Shown one piece after another: positions 36,201-47,273 of a DNA stretch of 64,000 nucleotides. Numbering within the stretch: position 1 is the stretch's first letter; each line of letters begins with the position of its first letter. Under the pieces are notes generated by a model. The model ran no database searches, was not told the origin of the DNA, and saw nothing but the letters and a program-made list of their open reading frames with translations. The translations under genes were made by a program, and so were the position numbers. The stretch is from Volvox africanus. Taxonomy: Eukaryota > Chlorophyta > Chlorophyceae > Chlamydomonadales > Volvocaceae. The stretch lies in the NCBI GenBank assembly GCA_030268105.1, contig BSDZ01000013.1, positions 610,501 to 674,500 on the forward strand, in the 5' to 3' direction.

Positions 36201-39200
36201 TTAGCGAGCTTCCTGCCTTTCGTATATCGTTGATCCAAAGCCATATGTTGACGTTCTTAACGAAGCCTTGAATATTTGTGTGTTGTTCGCAGTCTCTTGC
36301 AAATCTTGCCCATTCCTTGGAGCCCCTTCAGCTGGTGCCTGATCCCGCCTGGCTGCAGCGTTTCCTAGCGGTTTCGGGGCCGCTGCTAGAAGCTGACCGT
36401 CTATCAGGGGCGGAGCTGACGCAGCTGGCCTGGGCGGTGTTCAGCCTCCGAAAAAGGTGCGACCTCCGAAGTCCGCTTAGGATCCGGAAGACACTAACAT
36501 GATGTAACGGGACTGAGAAGCCTTAAACGCGGTCAGTGGATCGTGGCCGCCATGCATAGGAATATTTGTCGAGAGATTCAGTCAAAGGTTCGTGCTGCAT
36601 GTCACCTGATTATGTGCAGTGCAGTGCAGTGCTGTAGGGGTTCGGGTTCTACAGGGGCTCTGCCAAGACGATAGACGAAGCCCAGCCTCTGCGTTTGACG
36701 TGCCGCCATCCTCCGATCCCTCCCACTCCCCGCCGGTCCTCGCCAGGCTATGCCGAGTGCGTTGCTGGGCGAATGAGCTTCTGCAAGTATCTCGGACTGT
36801 CGTGGAGTACGGCTCCGGGCTTGCTGTACATCCCGCCTCCTCATGTACCTTATCCCCATCCTCCTCGCTCTGGGCCCCTTCGAGATCACCTTCGCCTAAC
36901 GGAGCCAATGCGGCCAGCGCCAGCGGGGCCGTTACGGCTCCGTTGCTCGAATTCCTGCCGTCCCTTCTCGCGGAAGTCGGTGCACCGCTGCCCCTGGCTC
37001 GCATGAGGGAGCTCCAGCAGCTGCTGCTACCAGTCAATGTTCCAACACCGAGTGGTGCTGCCGCAACCACGGCTGAGACCCATGGACCTGCCGCCGTCAT
37101 GACATCCCACCCTACCAACGTCGGCAATATTGATAACTCGAGTTACGTGCGGGAAGCAGCGGGTCGGGTCCCCGGGTCAGGGACGGAGCTTGATGCCGTG
37201 GAGGTCGGCAACGGCGCAGAGCGGTGGGTCAGTGACCGTGCAAACCCATGGGTCACTGACCACGCCACCGCCCTGTTACTCGGTGCAGTGGCTGGCGATC
37301 AGGGCGATGGTGGTGGCGGTGGTGCTCCGCATTGCCGCTTGGCTATTTGGTTGCTGCGCCAGCCGCCCATTGTGTTTCTGTTAATGCGGCTGTGGGTGGA
37401 TTCCACGCGGGCAGTGAAGGCCCTGGACTCGGAGGTCGGGCGGAAGACCGAGGTAGGCAGCAGCTGGATGAAGCAGCAGCAGCTGGACGCGAATGGGGAG
37501 GAGGAAGAAGAGGAGGAGGACGTGGACGCGCAGCTCAAGGAGTTGGAGGCGGGGCTCATGCAGGCGCAGTCAATTGAAGCCGCCTTCGACTTCACGACCT
37601 ATGTATCCAGGTAGTGTAGGTCCCTGCTATGAGGACACACAAACCAGAAGGAGGGTGGGAGTCACGATCACGATGTACATTAGCAGTACATAACCGTACC
37701 GCGTACATATTGCAGATGCACACCATAGTACCGCAGCATAGGAGTCATATTGGCATCACCTGGTTTCGGCGCTGTCGCTACAGGTATCTTCGAGCTGTTG
37801 GAACGCCGTCAAAGGCCGCGGTGCCAGACGCCGGCGGCATGGCGGCGCCGGCCACGATCGCGATGGCGCCTCCCGGTGCCGCTGGCAAGGAGCCCGAGCC
37901 GCCAGCTACCTCCCTGGCGGCGGCAGCCGTCGCTTCCACGTCAGCTTTCACTGCCACCGCCGCCATGCAATGGCAGCCACCGCCGTTGCTACAGCGGCAG
38001 CCGCATCGTGCCGCTTTTCTGCACCCTCCGCCGTCGTTCTCTTCCTTCTCCTCCCCTCTCATGACCCCTCCTCCTTCTTCTATGCTCTCTGTCGATTCGC
38101 CCGGAGAGCCACCGATCTCAGGGATGGCAGAAGTCAGTGACGATGTGCCGACTGAGAGCACACCGATGTTACTTATGCTGCACACCCGCTGCTGGCCAAG
38201 TACCCATTGGTTGGAAGCTCTGGCCGCCGCCGCCACCGCCCAACTCTACACGCCGGGCTTCCGGGCGCAGAGTCTGGGGATGCTGCTATGGTCCCTGGCA
38301 GGCCTGGGATACAGCCCGCAGCCTGGCTGGCTACAGCCGTGGCTGCGCCGTGCGGAGGAGTTAGTGGGGGACTTCCGCGCCAACAACTTGACGAGCGTGC
38401 TGTGCGCGTTGAGCGCCTGGGGCGAGATGCCGGTCGGCAGCCCGGCGGCGGCACTGCGAGTCTCATTACTGCGGCAACTGCCAACCATGGGCGCGCGGGA
38501 GCTACAGCTGACGGCGTCGGCGTTGGCGCAGCTGTGTGAGCTGCCGCCGTCGCTGCAAACAGAAGTTGCGGATGTGAAGGCCACGGGAATAGCAACGCCG
38601 AACGATAGGGGACGGGACGGACGAACGATGTATCGTGAATTCAACTCTGGAAGAAGAAGAAGCACCAGCAGAAATTCGGGCAGTAACACTCAAAGCAGGA
38701 AGAATCGCATTAGCGGCGGCGTCGCTGATGGCGCTGTCGGGCTCTTCGTCCCGGTGTCTCACCTGTCGGAGGCTCGAGACGTCAAGGACGGCGGCGTTGG
38801 CCACGACTCCGGGCGGGGCGTTTGGCCAACGGGGCCAATGCAGCGATTGGTGATGCCGCGACACCGCCGCCTAGAGCCGAGTATTGAAAAGGTGCTCATC
38901 CAGCGCGCCATTCAAGTATCGTACAGCTACAACCCGCGCCACATGGCGCGCATGCTCCGACTGCTTGTGCTACGGTTACGTTGCATCAGGGAGCTTGAGG
39001 ACCTGCACGCCCTTTTGCTTGGCAATGCCATGTACCTCGAGGCCGTCGTGATGGAGCCGTCACGGCTTCGGCGGCGGCAGCGTCGCGGGCACCGCCGACG
39101 GCGAGGTGACATTGATTCTGCATCATCTGGGAAGCACCGGGGAAACGACGGAGGGGGAAGCCTGGAGGGTGATCGCAGCGCCGCAGCGGCAGCCGCCCGT

Positions 39201-39407
39201 AGAAGCGTGGAGGTGGGATGGGATCGTGATCTGACACAAGAACGGCAGCTGCGAGAGCTGGCAGTGGCGGCGCTCGATGCCGCACGGTCTGTAGTTCCCG
39301 GAGGCGCATGTCTGAGCGACGAGGAGGCGGCGCTGCTGCTGCCGGGGAGGTGGTGGCGGGCTTATCTGACGGCATTGGAAACGTCACCTTTCAGGAGGCG
39401 GTTTTAA
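33227..39407 (+). CDS. Octotricopeptide-repeat (OPR) protein, probable organelle RNA-binding factor
   Basis: Exons 33227-33594, 33917-34348, 34609-35353, 36293-36456, 36630-37610 and 37784-39407 join in phase to 1437 residues. The chosen ATG (MPRGRPSRLQ) opens a basic leader suitable for organelle import. RCRTWQDLRRLYWTNRTRHG, then VVNVVSYFTRLAALLPD, is the typical opening of volvocine OPR proteins. Later repeats include LAQLAYSLAQLGPCVPPGRW, SLANLAHSLEPLQLVPDPAW, LTQLAWAVFSL, LGMLLWSLAGLGYSPQPGWL and LTSVLCALSAWGEMP, matching the 38-residue OPR consensus (LANLLWALAKLG..P...W). OPR proteins bind chloroplast or mitochondrial transcripts in a sequence-specific way; this target is unknown. Long Gly, Gln, Ala and Glu runs separate repeats, and no C-terminal RAP domain was recognised. 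The exon 5 acceptor (within repeated TGCAG) is the least certain. The tandem duplication starts inside its last exon at 39382, so the final nine codons recur at 45581. Confidence 0.85.
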
Positions 39408-42400
39408 GTTGGATGTTATATTCGGCTGCTCAGTTGGAGACCAGTTCAGACTATGACCTGCGCCCTGTCGTTGAGCTGGTTGAGCTGGGAGCAGTGTTTT
39501 TCCTTCGTTTTCTTTGGGAGACTGGTTGTACAGCTCAAGTAACGGAAAAAATTTCCGTTACAGTGGTTACAAACTTATGACTATGGCGAAAATGTAAACT
39601 GGTTAATGAACTTCCACAACTTCCCGAGAAAGAAAGAGGAATTAAACCCTCCTTGAAGGAACAGCTCCATCACATGAAACAAAATAAAAAGATCACTTCA
39701 TAGCCGCCAAGATAATTGTCATGACATAGCACGGTTCCTGGCATACTTAGTGCTGTGGACGCCTTTTATGCGGACGAACATAGTTCAGATAATGAATGTT
39801 ATATTTTTTCGTCTTTTGTGTTTTCACTTTTGCCTGTGTGTCCATGCTTTCCTAGTGGCTACCCTTTTTCGGGTTTTAGAGTTTCAGGGTTTGATTCTTC
39901 GGGTGGTTAGAACTAGTGGCTGTGCGGGCGATTAACTATTTGTTGATGCTTGCATCGCCGTAATGCGGTGAATCGGCTCAAATCAGAGTGGTTAGGATTT
40001 GGTAGGTGAATAGAGTGATGATTCCGAAACCAGCTCCGAAGCAGGGATCAGGGGTATGCATCTCGGCAGTTAAAATCGTTGGGACATGACCGCCGAGAAT
40101 GAGGCGTGCGACCTCACAGATCAGACCAGGACTGGCGCAAAGAAATTTATCGTTTCAACACTAGTGTGCGAGGATAGTGGCTTTGATGTGTCTGGACTTG
40201 AGACCTCCAGAAAGCGCGTTCTAAACGATGTAAGGCATGCCAAATGCCCAAGGACATGTATCCGTGGTTGAAAGCACCTGACACCTTCACGTGAAGTGGG
40301 GTGTGCAGCCATCGGAGACGATCGGGTGATGGTACGGCACATGCTAAGTACGATTTACATTGCTGTGTCGTTACGTCATCATCACCGTCGCCATCATCAA
40401 TCCATGCATCAATATCATCAGCGCATCACCACCAACATCAACATCACCAATGCATCAACATCAATGCATCAACATCAACATCATTATACGCATCACCATC
40501 ATCGATTCATTCGCCTCAAGCTCCATGTAGGAAATATTCACCTCCGGCTACAGCTCCGCCATTCAGTTCACTGCCGCAGCATCAGCAGGGACCTCAACAC
40601 CAGCTCCCAGAGGGTTGCTGGCTGAGACCCCTCCAAAAGGCCAGCGAATCGTATCCACGCCTTTGCTCGTCAGGTTATCCAGGCGCTCCTTGTACCGGGC
40701 TAAACGGGCCGTCGTCTTCTGTGCAGGCAGTGCGGACAAGAGCGGTGAGAAAATGGCAATGGTGGATGTTCAGCTCGAGGTATTGGGTCGGGTAGCAGGG
40801 GGGATAGACCAGGCATGAGGACCAGGCATGACGCGCGCGCTCACACACGGCCACACCTGGCAGGGTCTGGAGGCTCAGGAGCGCCTTATGCACCGCTCTA
40901 ATCAATCCCTTCCCTTCCCCTCGTACGAATAAACCCTCCACGCGATTTCCCCGGCCTCTCGGGGAGAGGAGGTAACCAACTGCCCCACCGACAAGTTTGT
41001 AGATGTCCTGGTTACCTGGGAGGGCCAGAACTTGGACTCCAGCCAGGCGACCGCCATCGTCCTTGCCTCATAGATGACCTCCTGCGGTCAAAGAGCAGTG
41101 GCATGGCCAAATACGCACATTAACGTCTAGACAGATAGCACCCATCCGGCCAAATAAGCTTCCGTCATCCCTTCCGCGCCCACCTCCGATGTGATGTTGC
41201 TGCACGAGCACGTGCCACAAGTGACTTGGTCCAGGATCCAATAGAACAATGACCAGTCTGCTGGACGTGCGAAGGTCATGTGGCCAGCCTGCACGTACGT
41301 ACGATATACGGCAACCAAAGCGGTACCCATGAAGCGACATCCAGATATGCATACCCATAACGAGTGTAACAGCTATGCCGCTGAACCCACTTGCATTACG
41401 AAGGCTTCACATAGATATCTCTCGGATAGCAGTCAGGGACGAAGACAGCGCATTTGTATGTCATAGGGTGCACCGGAGTAATTCCAAATAGTTGTGTGGC
41501 ACCGCACCCCACGAGACCAATCTGTCAGTCAGCCGTACATGGGGGTCCCCAACCTGCCTCCCGTCCATGCTTAGTCAACAACCCGCGACGCACCTCTTTG
41601 ACCTTAATGTACAGACTTTGAGAGGACAGGGTTTCAAAGAAGGCGTCAGCGTTGTTCCCCTCCGGATTGCAGCCACCGGTTTTACCAGCACCTGAGCATC
41701 AGGTATATGTGGTTTCGGTGCGGGGCAATGCGGGGCAGGAGGCTTCATTTCGTAACCAATCGGCTTTCAACCGAGTGCGTCATGATCATCGTTGCCGGGC
41801 TCATTAGCGGCCTCCTCCCCGCTCCCGGAAACTACCCTGGAAACCAGGCAGCAGGGCGTGCGAAGAGGAGGCGCCCAGGCAAGGGAGAACTCACCGATGA
41901 TGGCGGCTGACAAGCTGCTGGGGCCGTGTGGTGCGGGGTTGTTTAGATCGCAAGCAGCATCTACGCCCGCAAGCGCGGCGATGGCGGAAGGGTGCATGTC
42001 CCTTTGTGCAAAGAAGCTGCAGTCCACTGGATCAAACAACACCGCTGTTGTGAAGTTGTTGGTACTGTCTGCAGAAAATGTGGAATGAGGGGGGGGACGG
42101 GAAGTGTGGCGCTTACTACCATTCCCTGGGATAAGAAAAATATGTCGTATACCTCCGTGCGATATATATACAAGATGGGTCCAGGGTATCTATCTGCGTG
42201 TGATGGGATAGTATCCATACTCACTTGCATAATGTAGCGACGCCAGCTTGCCTCCGCGGCTGTGACCCATCACTGCTTTACGCGAGAAGTCAATCTTGCC
42301 CGCCAGCTCGGGCTCCTGGACAGGTGCGTCCTTCTCCAGCCATTGCAGCAGGGGAGTCAGATATTGGACCTAACACACAAGTGTGAGCGGGATCTTGTTA

Positions 42401-42910
42401 GCTGTGTATGTATGTACGACATACGTCAAGATGAAACAAAAAGATATAACATGATGTGCAGGATACCATGGTGTGTATGTGTGTTTTGAGTCATATCATG
42501 AAACGCATGTGCGCAGCAGAGGTATTCGTACTCGCACCTCCTTCCGTTCGCCGAACATAAATGGGTAACTGGGGCCCGTCGTGTACTGCACGATGACGTA
42601 GCCCCAGGAAGCCACGTGGTCGACGATGTCTTTGTACCAGGAGGCTTGGCACTGCGGGGCCCGGGGAAAGTGGGGTTTGGTAGTGCAGTTGAAAGAGGTG
42701 GACCCGAGGCGTGGAAAGAGCATGTCTTCCCCAAAGGACAACATCGGGAATCGTGATGCCAATAACACCTTCATGCGTTCAACTCAGTTGCCGTGGTGTT
42801 GTGAAGCTGCGATATTTGGACAGTTTTATAATCCCACTTGCGACTAAAACTGCAGCCGTCGACGACCTTGAAGAGAGTTTTTCCGGGCACGTGGGCCACT
42901 GCACGCCGTT
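39382..42910. repeat. Segmental duplication, near-identical block A, copy 1
   Basis: From CGTCACCTTTCAGG in the last OPR exon to CACTGCACGCCGTT this block matches 45581-49641 almost base for base, introns and intergenic DNA included. Differences are a few substitutions, a 1-base and a 5-base indel, a ~258-base indel after 40829, the mobile-element insertion of copy 2, and a diverged patch at about 42400-42560. Confidence 0.95.
40355..40359 (-). terminator. Candidate poly(A) signal of hydrolase copy 1
   Basis: TTACA on the plus strand reads TGTAA on the gene strand, 204 bases beyond the stop codon of the hydrolase, a normal distance for volvocine 3' UTRs. Confidence 0.5.
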
Positions 42911-43526
42911 TCATGTACCCCACAAAAAGTACATGTTTGCCTTTTTGCTTTTGTGTGATCGTTTGATAAAGACGAACTATGCTTTAAATGCCGTTTTTTC
43001 TGATCACTTTGCGTTCAACGCGCAAGGATATTTGTTCAACACGACGTGCAAGCTAGCCTACCTTCTTGTTATTCCTATGATAACAGTTCTGTCCTAAAGA
43101 ATCATCAAATTAGCTACCAATACTTTATAAACCATTTATCTTCATCCCTCAAAGCCTCTGATGGTGATCTTTCGTAGGATGTAACATAACTCCACTCTTA
43201 CCATACGACGCACGCAACAACCATTGGTTCTTGGACAACACACCGTCATGTCAATTGGAAAAGAATTTGAAAGTACTCGCCTCCATTCCGTTGAACATGA
43301 AGATCAAGGGGAACGAGCCAGAGTTGCCCGTTGGGTAGGTAACGTCCACTTTCCAGCCGTATGGTGATGATGGCCTCGATGGCTTATAAGTCACGACGGA
43401 ATACTGTCCATTCAGCCAGAAATCTTGGGCGAATACCGCTGGCGCCGTCAGGGCAGCGCACAGCAGGAGAAAAGCCGCAGAATGCAGATGACTGCGGCGT
43501 AACGGAGTCATGCTTGATGATTTCAA
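40563..43526 (-). CDS. Secreted chlorophyllase-like alpha/beta hydrolase, copy 1
   Basis: Eight minus-strand exons: 43281-43526, 42538-42651, 42225-42369, 41895-42068, 41594-41691, 41142-41288, 41016-41081, 40563-40718, all in phase, 381 residues. A signal peptide (AAFLLLCAALTAPAVFA, cleavage expected before QDFW) is followed by YPTGNSGSFPLIFMFNGME, SWYKDIVDHVASWGYVIVQY, the lipase motif GHSRGG (Ser157), FDPVD (Asp181 or Asp184) and AGHMTF (His262). The GHSRGG nucleophile elbow and the ordered Ser-Asp-His triad are those of chlorophyllases and related esterases, which remove the phytol ester of chlorophyll; the true substrate here is unknown. Exons 7 and 8 add a charged tail (EVIYEARTMAVAWLESKFW, then KTTARLARYKERLDNLTSKG). 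Five cysteines between residues 275 and 290 fit a secreted protein. Intron 1 has a GC donor (GAG|GCGAGT). The paralogue lies 6.2-6.8 kb to the right. Confidence 0.85.
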
Positions 43527-44385
43527 TTTGTTGATTTGTGGTATCTTAACTTATATATGATAACTCCAGGTTATATGCTTATTAGGTCAGTTTCTGCAAG
43601 CCCGAAACTAAATCAACGGGCGTTCCTTACGGCGTAGCTCGTCCCATAATCGTCCAGTACGGCCATTCCTAGCCCTCGGGCAGGCTAGGAGTTTACTCCG
43701 CCTAGGATGGAGCTAGTTGAGCATCTTATTGCTTTGGATTGGTGTAATGTGCCAACAAGTGGACAGCGCAGTCTTTTTCAGCGAGACGAATTACACGACG
43801 TTCCTCACACATGCCATGATTATGATGCGATTCAAGTAAGACTGTCTTAATTTTCCTCTAAATTTCTCCTGAAACCACAGCCTGCATAAAAAGGCCTATT
43901 GGCTGGGTCGCGGTATCTGTCCGGAAACGCGATTCAGTGAAATATGAATTCTCCAAGTTAAGCTTTTACTTGACGATTCTCTTAAATGAATAAAAATGGT
44001 TCCATGATACTGAACTTGCCATATATATACATATCCATATATATACGGTTGCTGGCATCTTGTTTCCGCAGCCGTCTCCGTCCGGGAAGGGGGCCCGCCC
44101 TCTCAATAGCTCAGCTACTGGCATTGATCCTGATAAATCAGTGCCATCGTTATGGTAGGATTAGGTCATGATGCTATAAGATGGATATGATAACGAATGA
44201 CGCAATCTATGGCCGCGAATCCTGAGGGCCTCAACCGTCATCCCGTTGTCAGAGGAAGGACGGGCGCTTTCACGTGCCGCTCAATCTTCGTCAGTCCAAA
44301 CAATTGCAAAAATAATCGTTTCTAATAGAAATTAGTATAACACTTCGGAATCATTTTACAAGAAATCATGCAACGGATTGGCTCA
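42911..44385. repeat. Segmental duplication, diverged block B, copy 1
   Basis: This block carries the first exon and 5' flank of the hydrolase. It matches 49642-51440 only in patches: 43130-43260 to 49690-49845, exon 1, 43620-43740 to 50600-50710 (GGCGTAGCTCGTCCCATAAT), and 44224-44290 to 51332-51420 (GTCAGTTGAAACC-like end). Identity is clearly lower than in blocks A and C on either side. Confidence 0.75.
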
Positions 44386-44896
44386 TAAGGAGTTCCAGAT
44401 ATATCGCTATTGCCTCAACCCAACAGGCGCATGTATGCCTACGTGTCTGGCAGTTGCACATCAGTCCTCGCAGCCGATGACCTAACGAAACAGCGCGGCT
44501 AGCAAGATGTGTGGTTCGAGAATTTAGTACTTGTATCACGGGTCAGGTAGTATATGAGAAGTATACTGTCAAGGGTGAGACAGCAGTGTACGGCTCTCTG
44601 CTGCCGAGATAGCTAGTCCTAAGCGCCGTGACCTGAACCGCAAGGTACGGCAAGAAGGTTACCGCTTCAGCAGTTGGTGTGGTACAGCGCCAACAGCTGT
44701 GGCAGCTTCACGGCGAATCGACAGAGCGGGCATTCGGGTTTCTCCACACACCTGCAGCCTCCGGGAGGAGGGGGGAGTGAGGGCGGCGTTATCGGCCATC
44801 CTCTCGGGAAGAGAGAGATATCATTACCCCACCTAGCGGCCGTTGCAAGGATATCGCTGCAAGGATACGGATATTCGTACAACCCCAACCCCTAAC
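44386..44896. repeat. Segmental duplication, near-identical block C, copy 1 (PEX10 3' end)
   Basis: From TAAGGAGTTCCAGATATATC to AACCCCAACCCCTAAC this block is almost identical to 54186-54703. It contains the last PEX10 exon copy (44667-44751) and its 3' flank. Confidence 0.93.
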
Positions 44897-45565
44897 TCTG
44901 TCATGTGCAGCGAACGGAACACACAGTGGGTGTATGTGAGGCTGGCGCAGCAGTGCGCTAGCTGTAGCTCGGGCAACTACACTAGACACTGGCCTCACAG
45001 CCCGGCCCTGAGGCGAGACTGCACTACCTGTTCCTAGCTCTGTCGGTGATGGGGCGTCGCGCCGCGCAGTCACCTACTCCTCCAAGCTCCGTCGCGGAGT
45101 TCTATTGGCAGCTAATCAGGGTGATCAGTCCTGATAGTACCTTTATTAGGCTAATCTATTGGCGGCCTGGGCAGACGTGCGGAATGTGAACTACTGTAAG
45201 AGTCTGTATATTATTGTTACAATGGCTCAATTCCAAACAGTCTATATTGTGTCCAGGCAAAGCGCTTCCAACTGGAAGTCTTCGCCTTAGGTAACAGCAA
45301 GAGATCACTGAAACGTACGGCTCTTGGATCAGCAACGACCAACTGCCATTCACGCGAATCAGCAGCTGTCGGAACTGTCGTTTCCTAACCGCTCTTTTAC
45401 CAGAATTGTCACGCCGTCAACGGTGCATGACAACTCCACCATCCCCACCCCGGAGCACACCCTCCTCCCACCCACCACGTGGTGATACAGCTCCAACAGA
45501 AAGTGTGACCGCACGGAGTGCTGGTGGGGTGGCTCTTGGGGAACAAGCACAGGGGGCACTGCCGG
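44667..45565 (-). pseudogene. PEX10 fragment: RING finger only, split by an insertion
   Basis: Two pieces of the last two PEX10 exons: 45476-45565 (codons from QCPLC to the donor after the final Trp) and 44667-44751 ([19 protein letters not shown], then the LALYHTNC stop). The phase-2 junction and all eight zinc ligands of the C3HC4 RING are intact. The N-terminal 555 residues are missing because the duplication junction cuts just before the first cysteine. Read upstream, the frame meets a TGA inside the joined OPR tail, with no start codon. It is best called a truncated, promoterless copy. A few changes (Ser to Phe before AVKL, Ser to Phe in the first knuckle) distinguish it from the intact gene. 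Confidence 0.85.
44897..45447. mobile_element. ~550-bp insertion in the PEX10 fragment intron (unclassified)
   Basis: The intact PEX10 locus reads CCCCTAAC directly followed by CCCACCCCGG at about 54703; in the fragment these are separated by about 550 bases starting TCTGTCATGTGCAG and ending CAACTCCACCATC. No convincing terminal repeat, target duplication or coding capacity was seen. It could be an insertion here or a deletion at the other copy. Confidence 0.5.
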
Positions 45566-45580
45566 CTGCTGCGGTGGAGG
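45566..45580. other. Tandem-duplication junction with 15-base filler
   Basis: Left of 45566 the sequence is PEX10 (homologous to 54826 and below); right of 45580 it is the OPR last exon (homologous to 39382 onward). The 15 bases CTGCTGCGGTGGAGG between them match neither parent at that point. Confidence 0.85.
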
Positions 45581-46552
45581 CGTCACCTTTCAGGAGGCGG
45601 TTTTAAGTTGGATGTTATATTCGGCTGCTCAGTTGGAGACCAGTTCAGACTATGACCTGTGCCCTGTCGTTGAGCTGGTTGAGCTGGGAGCAGTGTTTTT
45701 CCTTCGTTTTCTTTGGGAGACTGGTTGTACAGCTCAAGTATTGGAAAAATTTCCGTTACAGTGGTTACAAACTTATGACTATGGCGAAAATGTAAACTGG
45801 TTAATGAACTTCCACAACTTCCCGAGAAAGAAAGAGGAATTAAACCCTCCTTGAAGGAACAGCTCCATCACATGAAACAAAATAAAAAGATCACTTCATA
45901 GCCGCCAAGATAATTGTCATGACATAGCACGGTTCCTGGCATACTTAGTGCTGTGGACGCCTTTTATGCGGACGAACATAGTTCAGATAATGAATGTTAT
46001 ATTTTTTCGTCTTTTGTGTTTTCACTTTTGCCTGTGTGTCCATGCTTTCCTAGTGGCTACCCTTTTTCGGGTTTTAGAGTTTCAGGGTTTGATTCTTCGG
46101 GTGGTTAGAACTAGTGGCTGTGCGGGCGATTAACTATTTGTTGATGCTTGCATCGCCGTAATGCGGTGAATCGGCTCAAATCAGAGTGGTTAGGATTTGG
46201 TAGGTGAATAGAGTGATGATTCCGAAACCAGCTCCGAAGCAGGGATCAGGGGTATGCATCTCGGCAGTTAAAATCGTTGGGACATGACCGCCGAGAATGA
46301 GGCGTGCGACCTCACAGATCAGACCAGGACTGGCGCAAAGAAATTTATCGTTTCAACACTAGTGTGCGAGGATAGTGGCTTTGATGTGTCTGGACTTGAG
46401 ACCTCCAGAAAGCGCGTTCTAAACGATGTAAGGCATGCCAAATGCCCAAGGACATGTATCCGTGGTTGAAAGCACCTGACACCTTCACGTGAAGTGGGGT
46501 GTGCAGCCATCGGAGACGATCGGGTGATGGTACGGCACATGCTAAGTACGAT

Positions 46553-46557
46553 TTACA
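46553..46557 (-). terminator. Candidate poly(A) signal of hydrolase copy 2
   Basis: TTACA on the plus strand, TGTAA on the gene strand, at the same position relative to the stop codon as in copy 1. Confidence 0.5.
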
Positions 46558-46760
46558 TTGCTGTGTCGTTACGTCATCATCACCGTCGCCATCATCAATC
46601 CATGCATCAATATCATCAGCGCATCACCACCAACATCAACATCACCAATGCATCAACATCAATGCATCAACATCAACATCATTATACGCATCACCATCAT
46701 CGATTCATTCGCCTCAAGCTCCATGTAGGAAATATTCACCTCCGGCTACAGCTCCGCCAT

Positions 46761-47239
46761 TCAGTTCACTGCCGCAGCATCAGCAGGGACCTCAACACCA
46801 GCTCCCAGAGGGTTGCTGGCTGAGACCCCTCCAAAAGGCCAGCGAATCGTATCCACGCCTTTGCTCGTCAGGTTATCCAGGCGCTCCTTGTACCGGGCTA
46901 AACGGGCCGTCGTCTTCTGTGCAGGCAGTGCGGACAAGAGCGGTGAGAAAATGGCAATGGTGGATGTTCAGCTCGAGGTATTGGGTCGGGTAGCAGGGGG
47001 GATAGACCAGGCATGAGGACCAGGCATGACGGATCTGAGGGTCTCAGAGCCCCCAACAACGCAGCAGTACGGGATGGTCAACATCTCATATCATGTCATC
47101 GGGACATATCTCACAAACCCACCGTGGGAACAATCGCTAACAAACGTTTAAACCCCCTTTCTTAACAGCATAAGAATAAATACAATCGAGCGTCACCTTA
47201 CCAACCATGCGGTGATGGCTTGGGGCAATGACGACGCGT

Positions 47240-47273
<34 letters not shown>

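Noticed and set aside
40296..40795. His-rich plus-strand frames (HHHRRHHQS type), repeated at 46494-46993
   Set aside because: They come from a CATCAx simple-sequence tract in the 3' flank of the hydrolase genes and overlap their last exon antisense.
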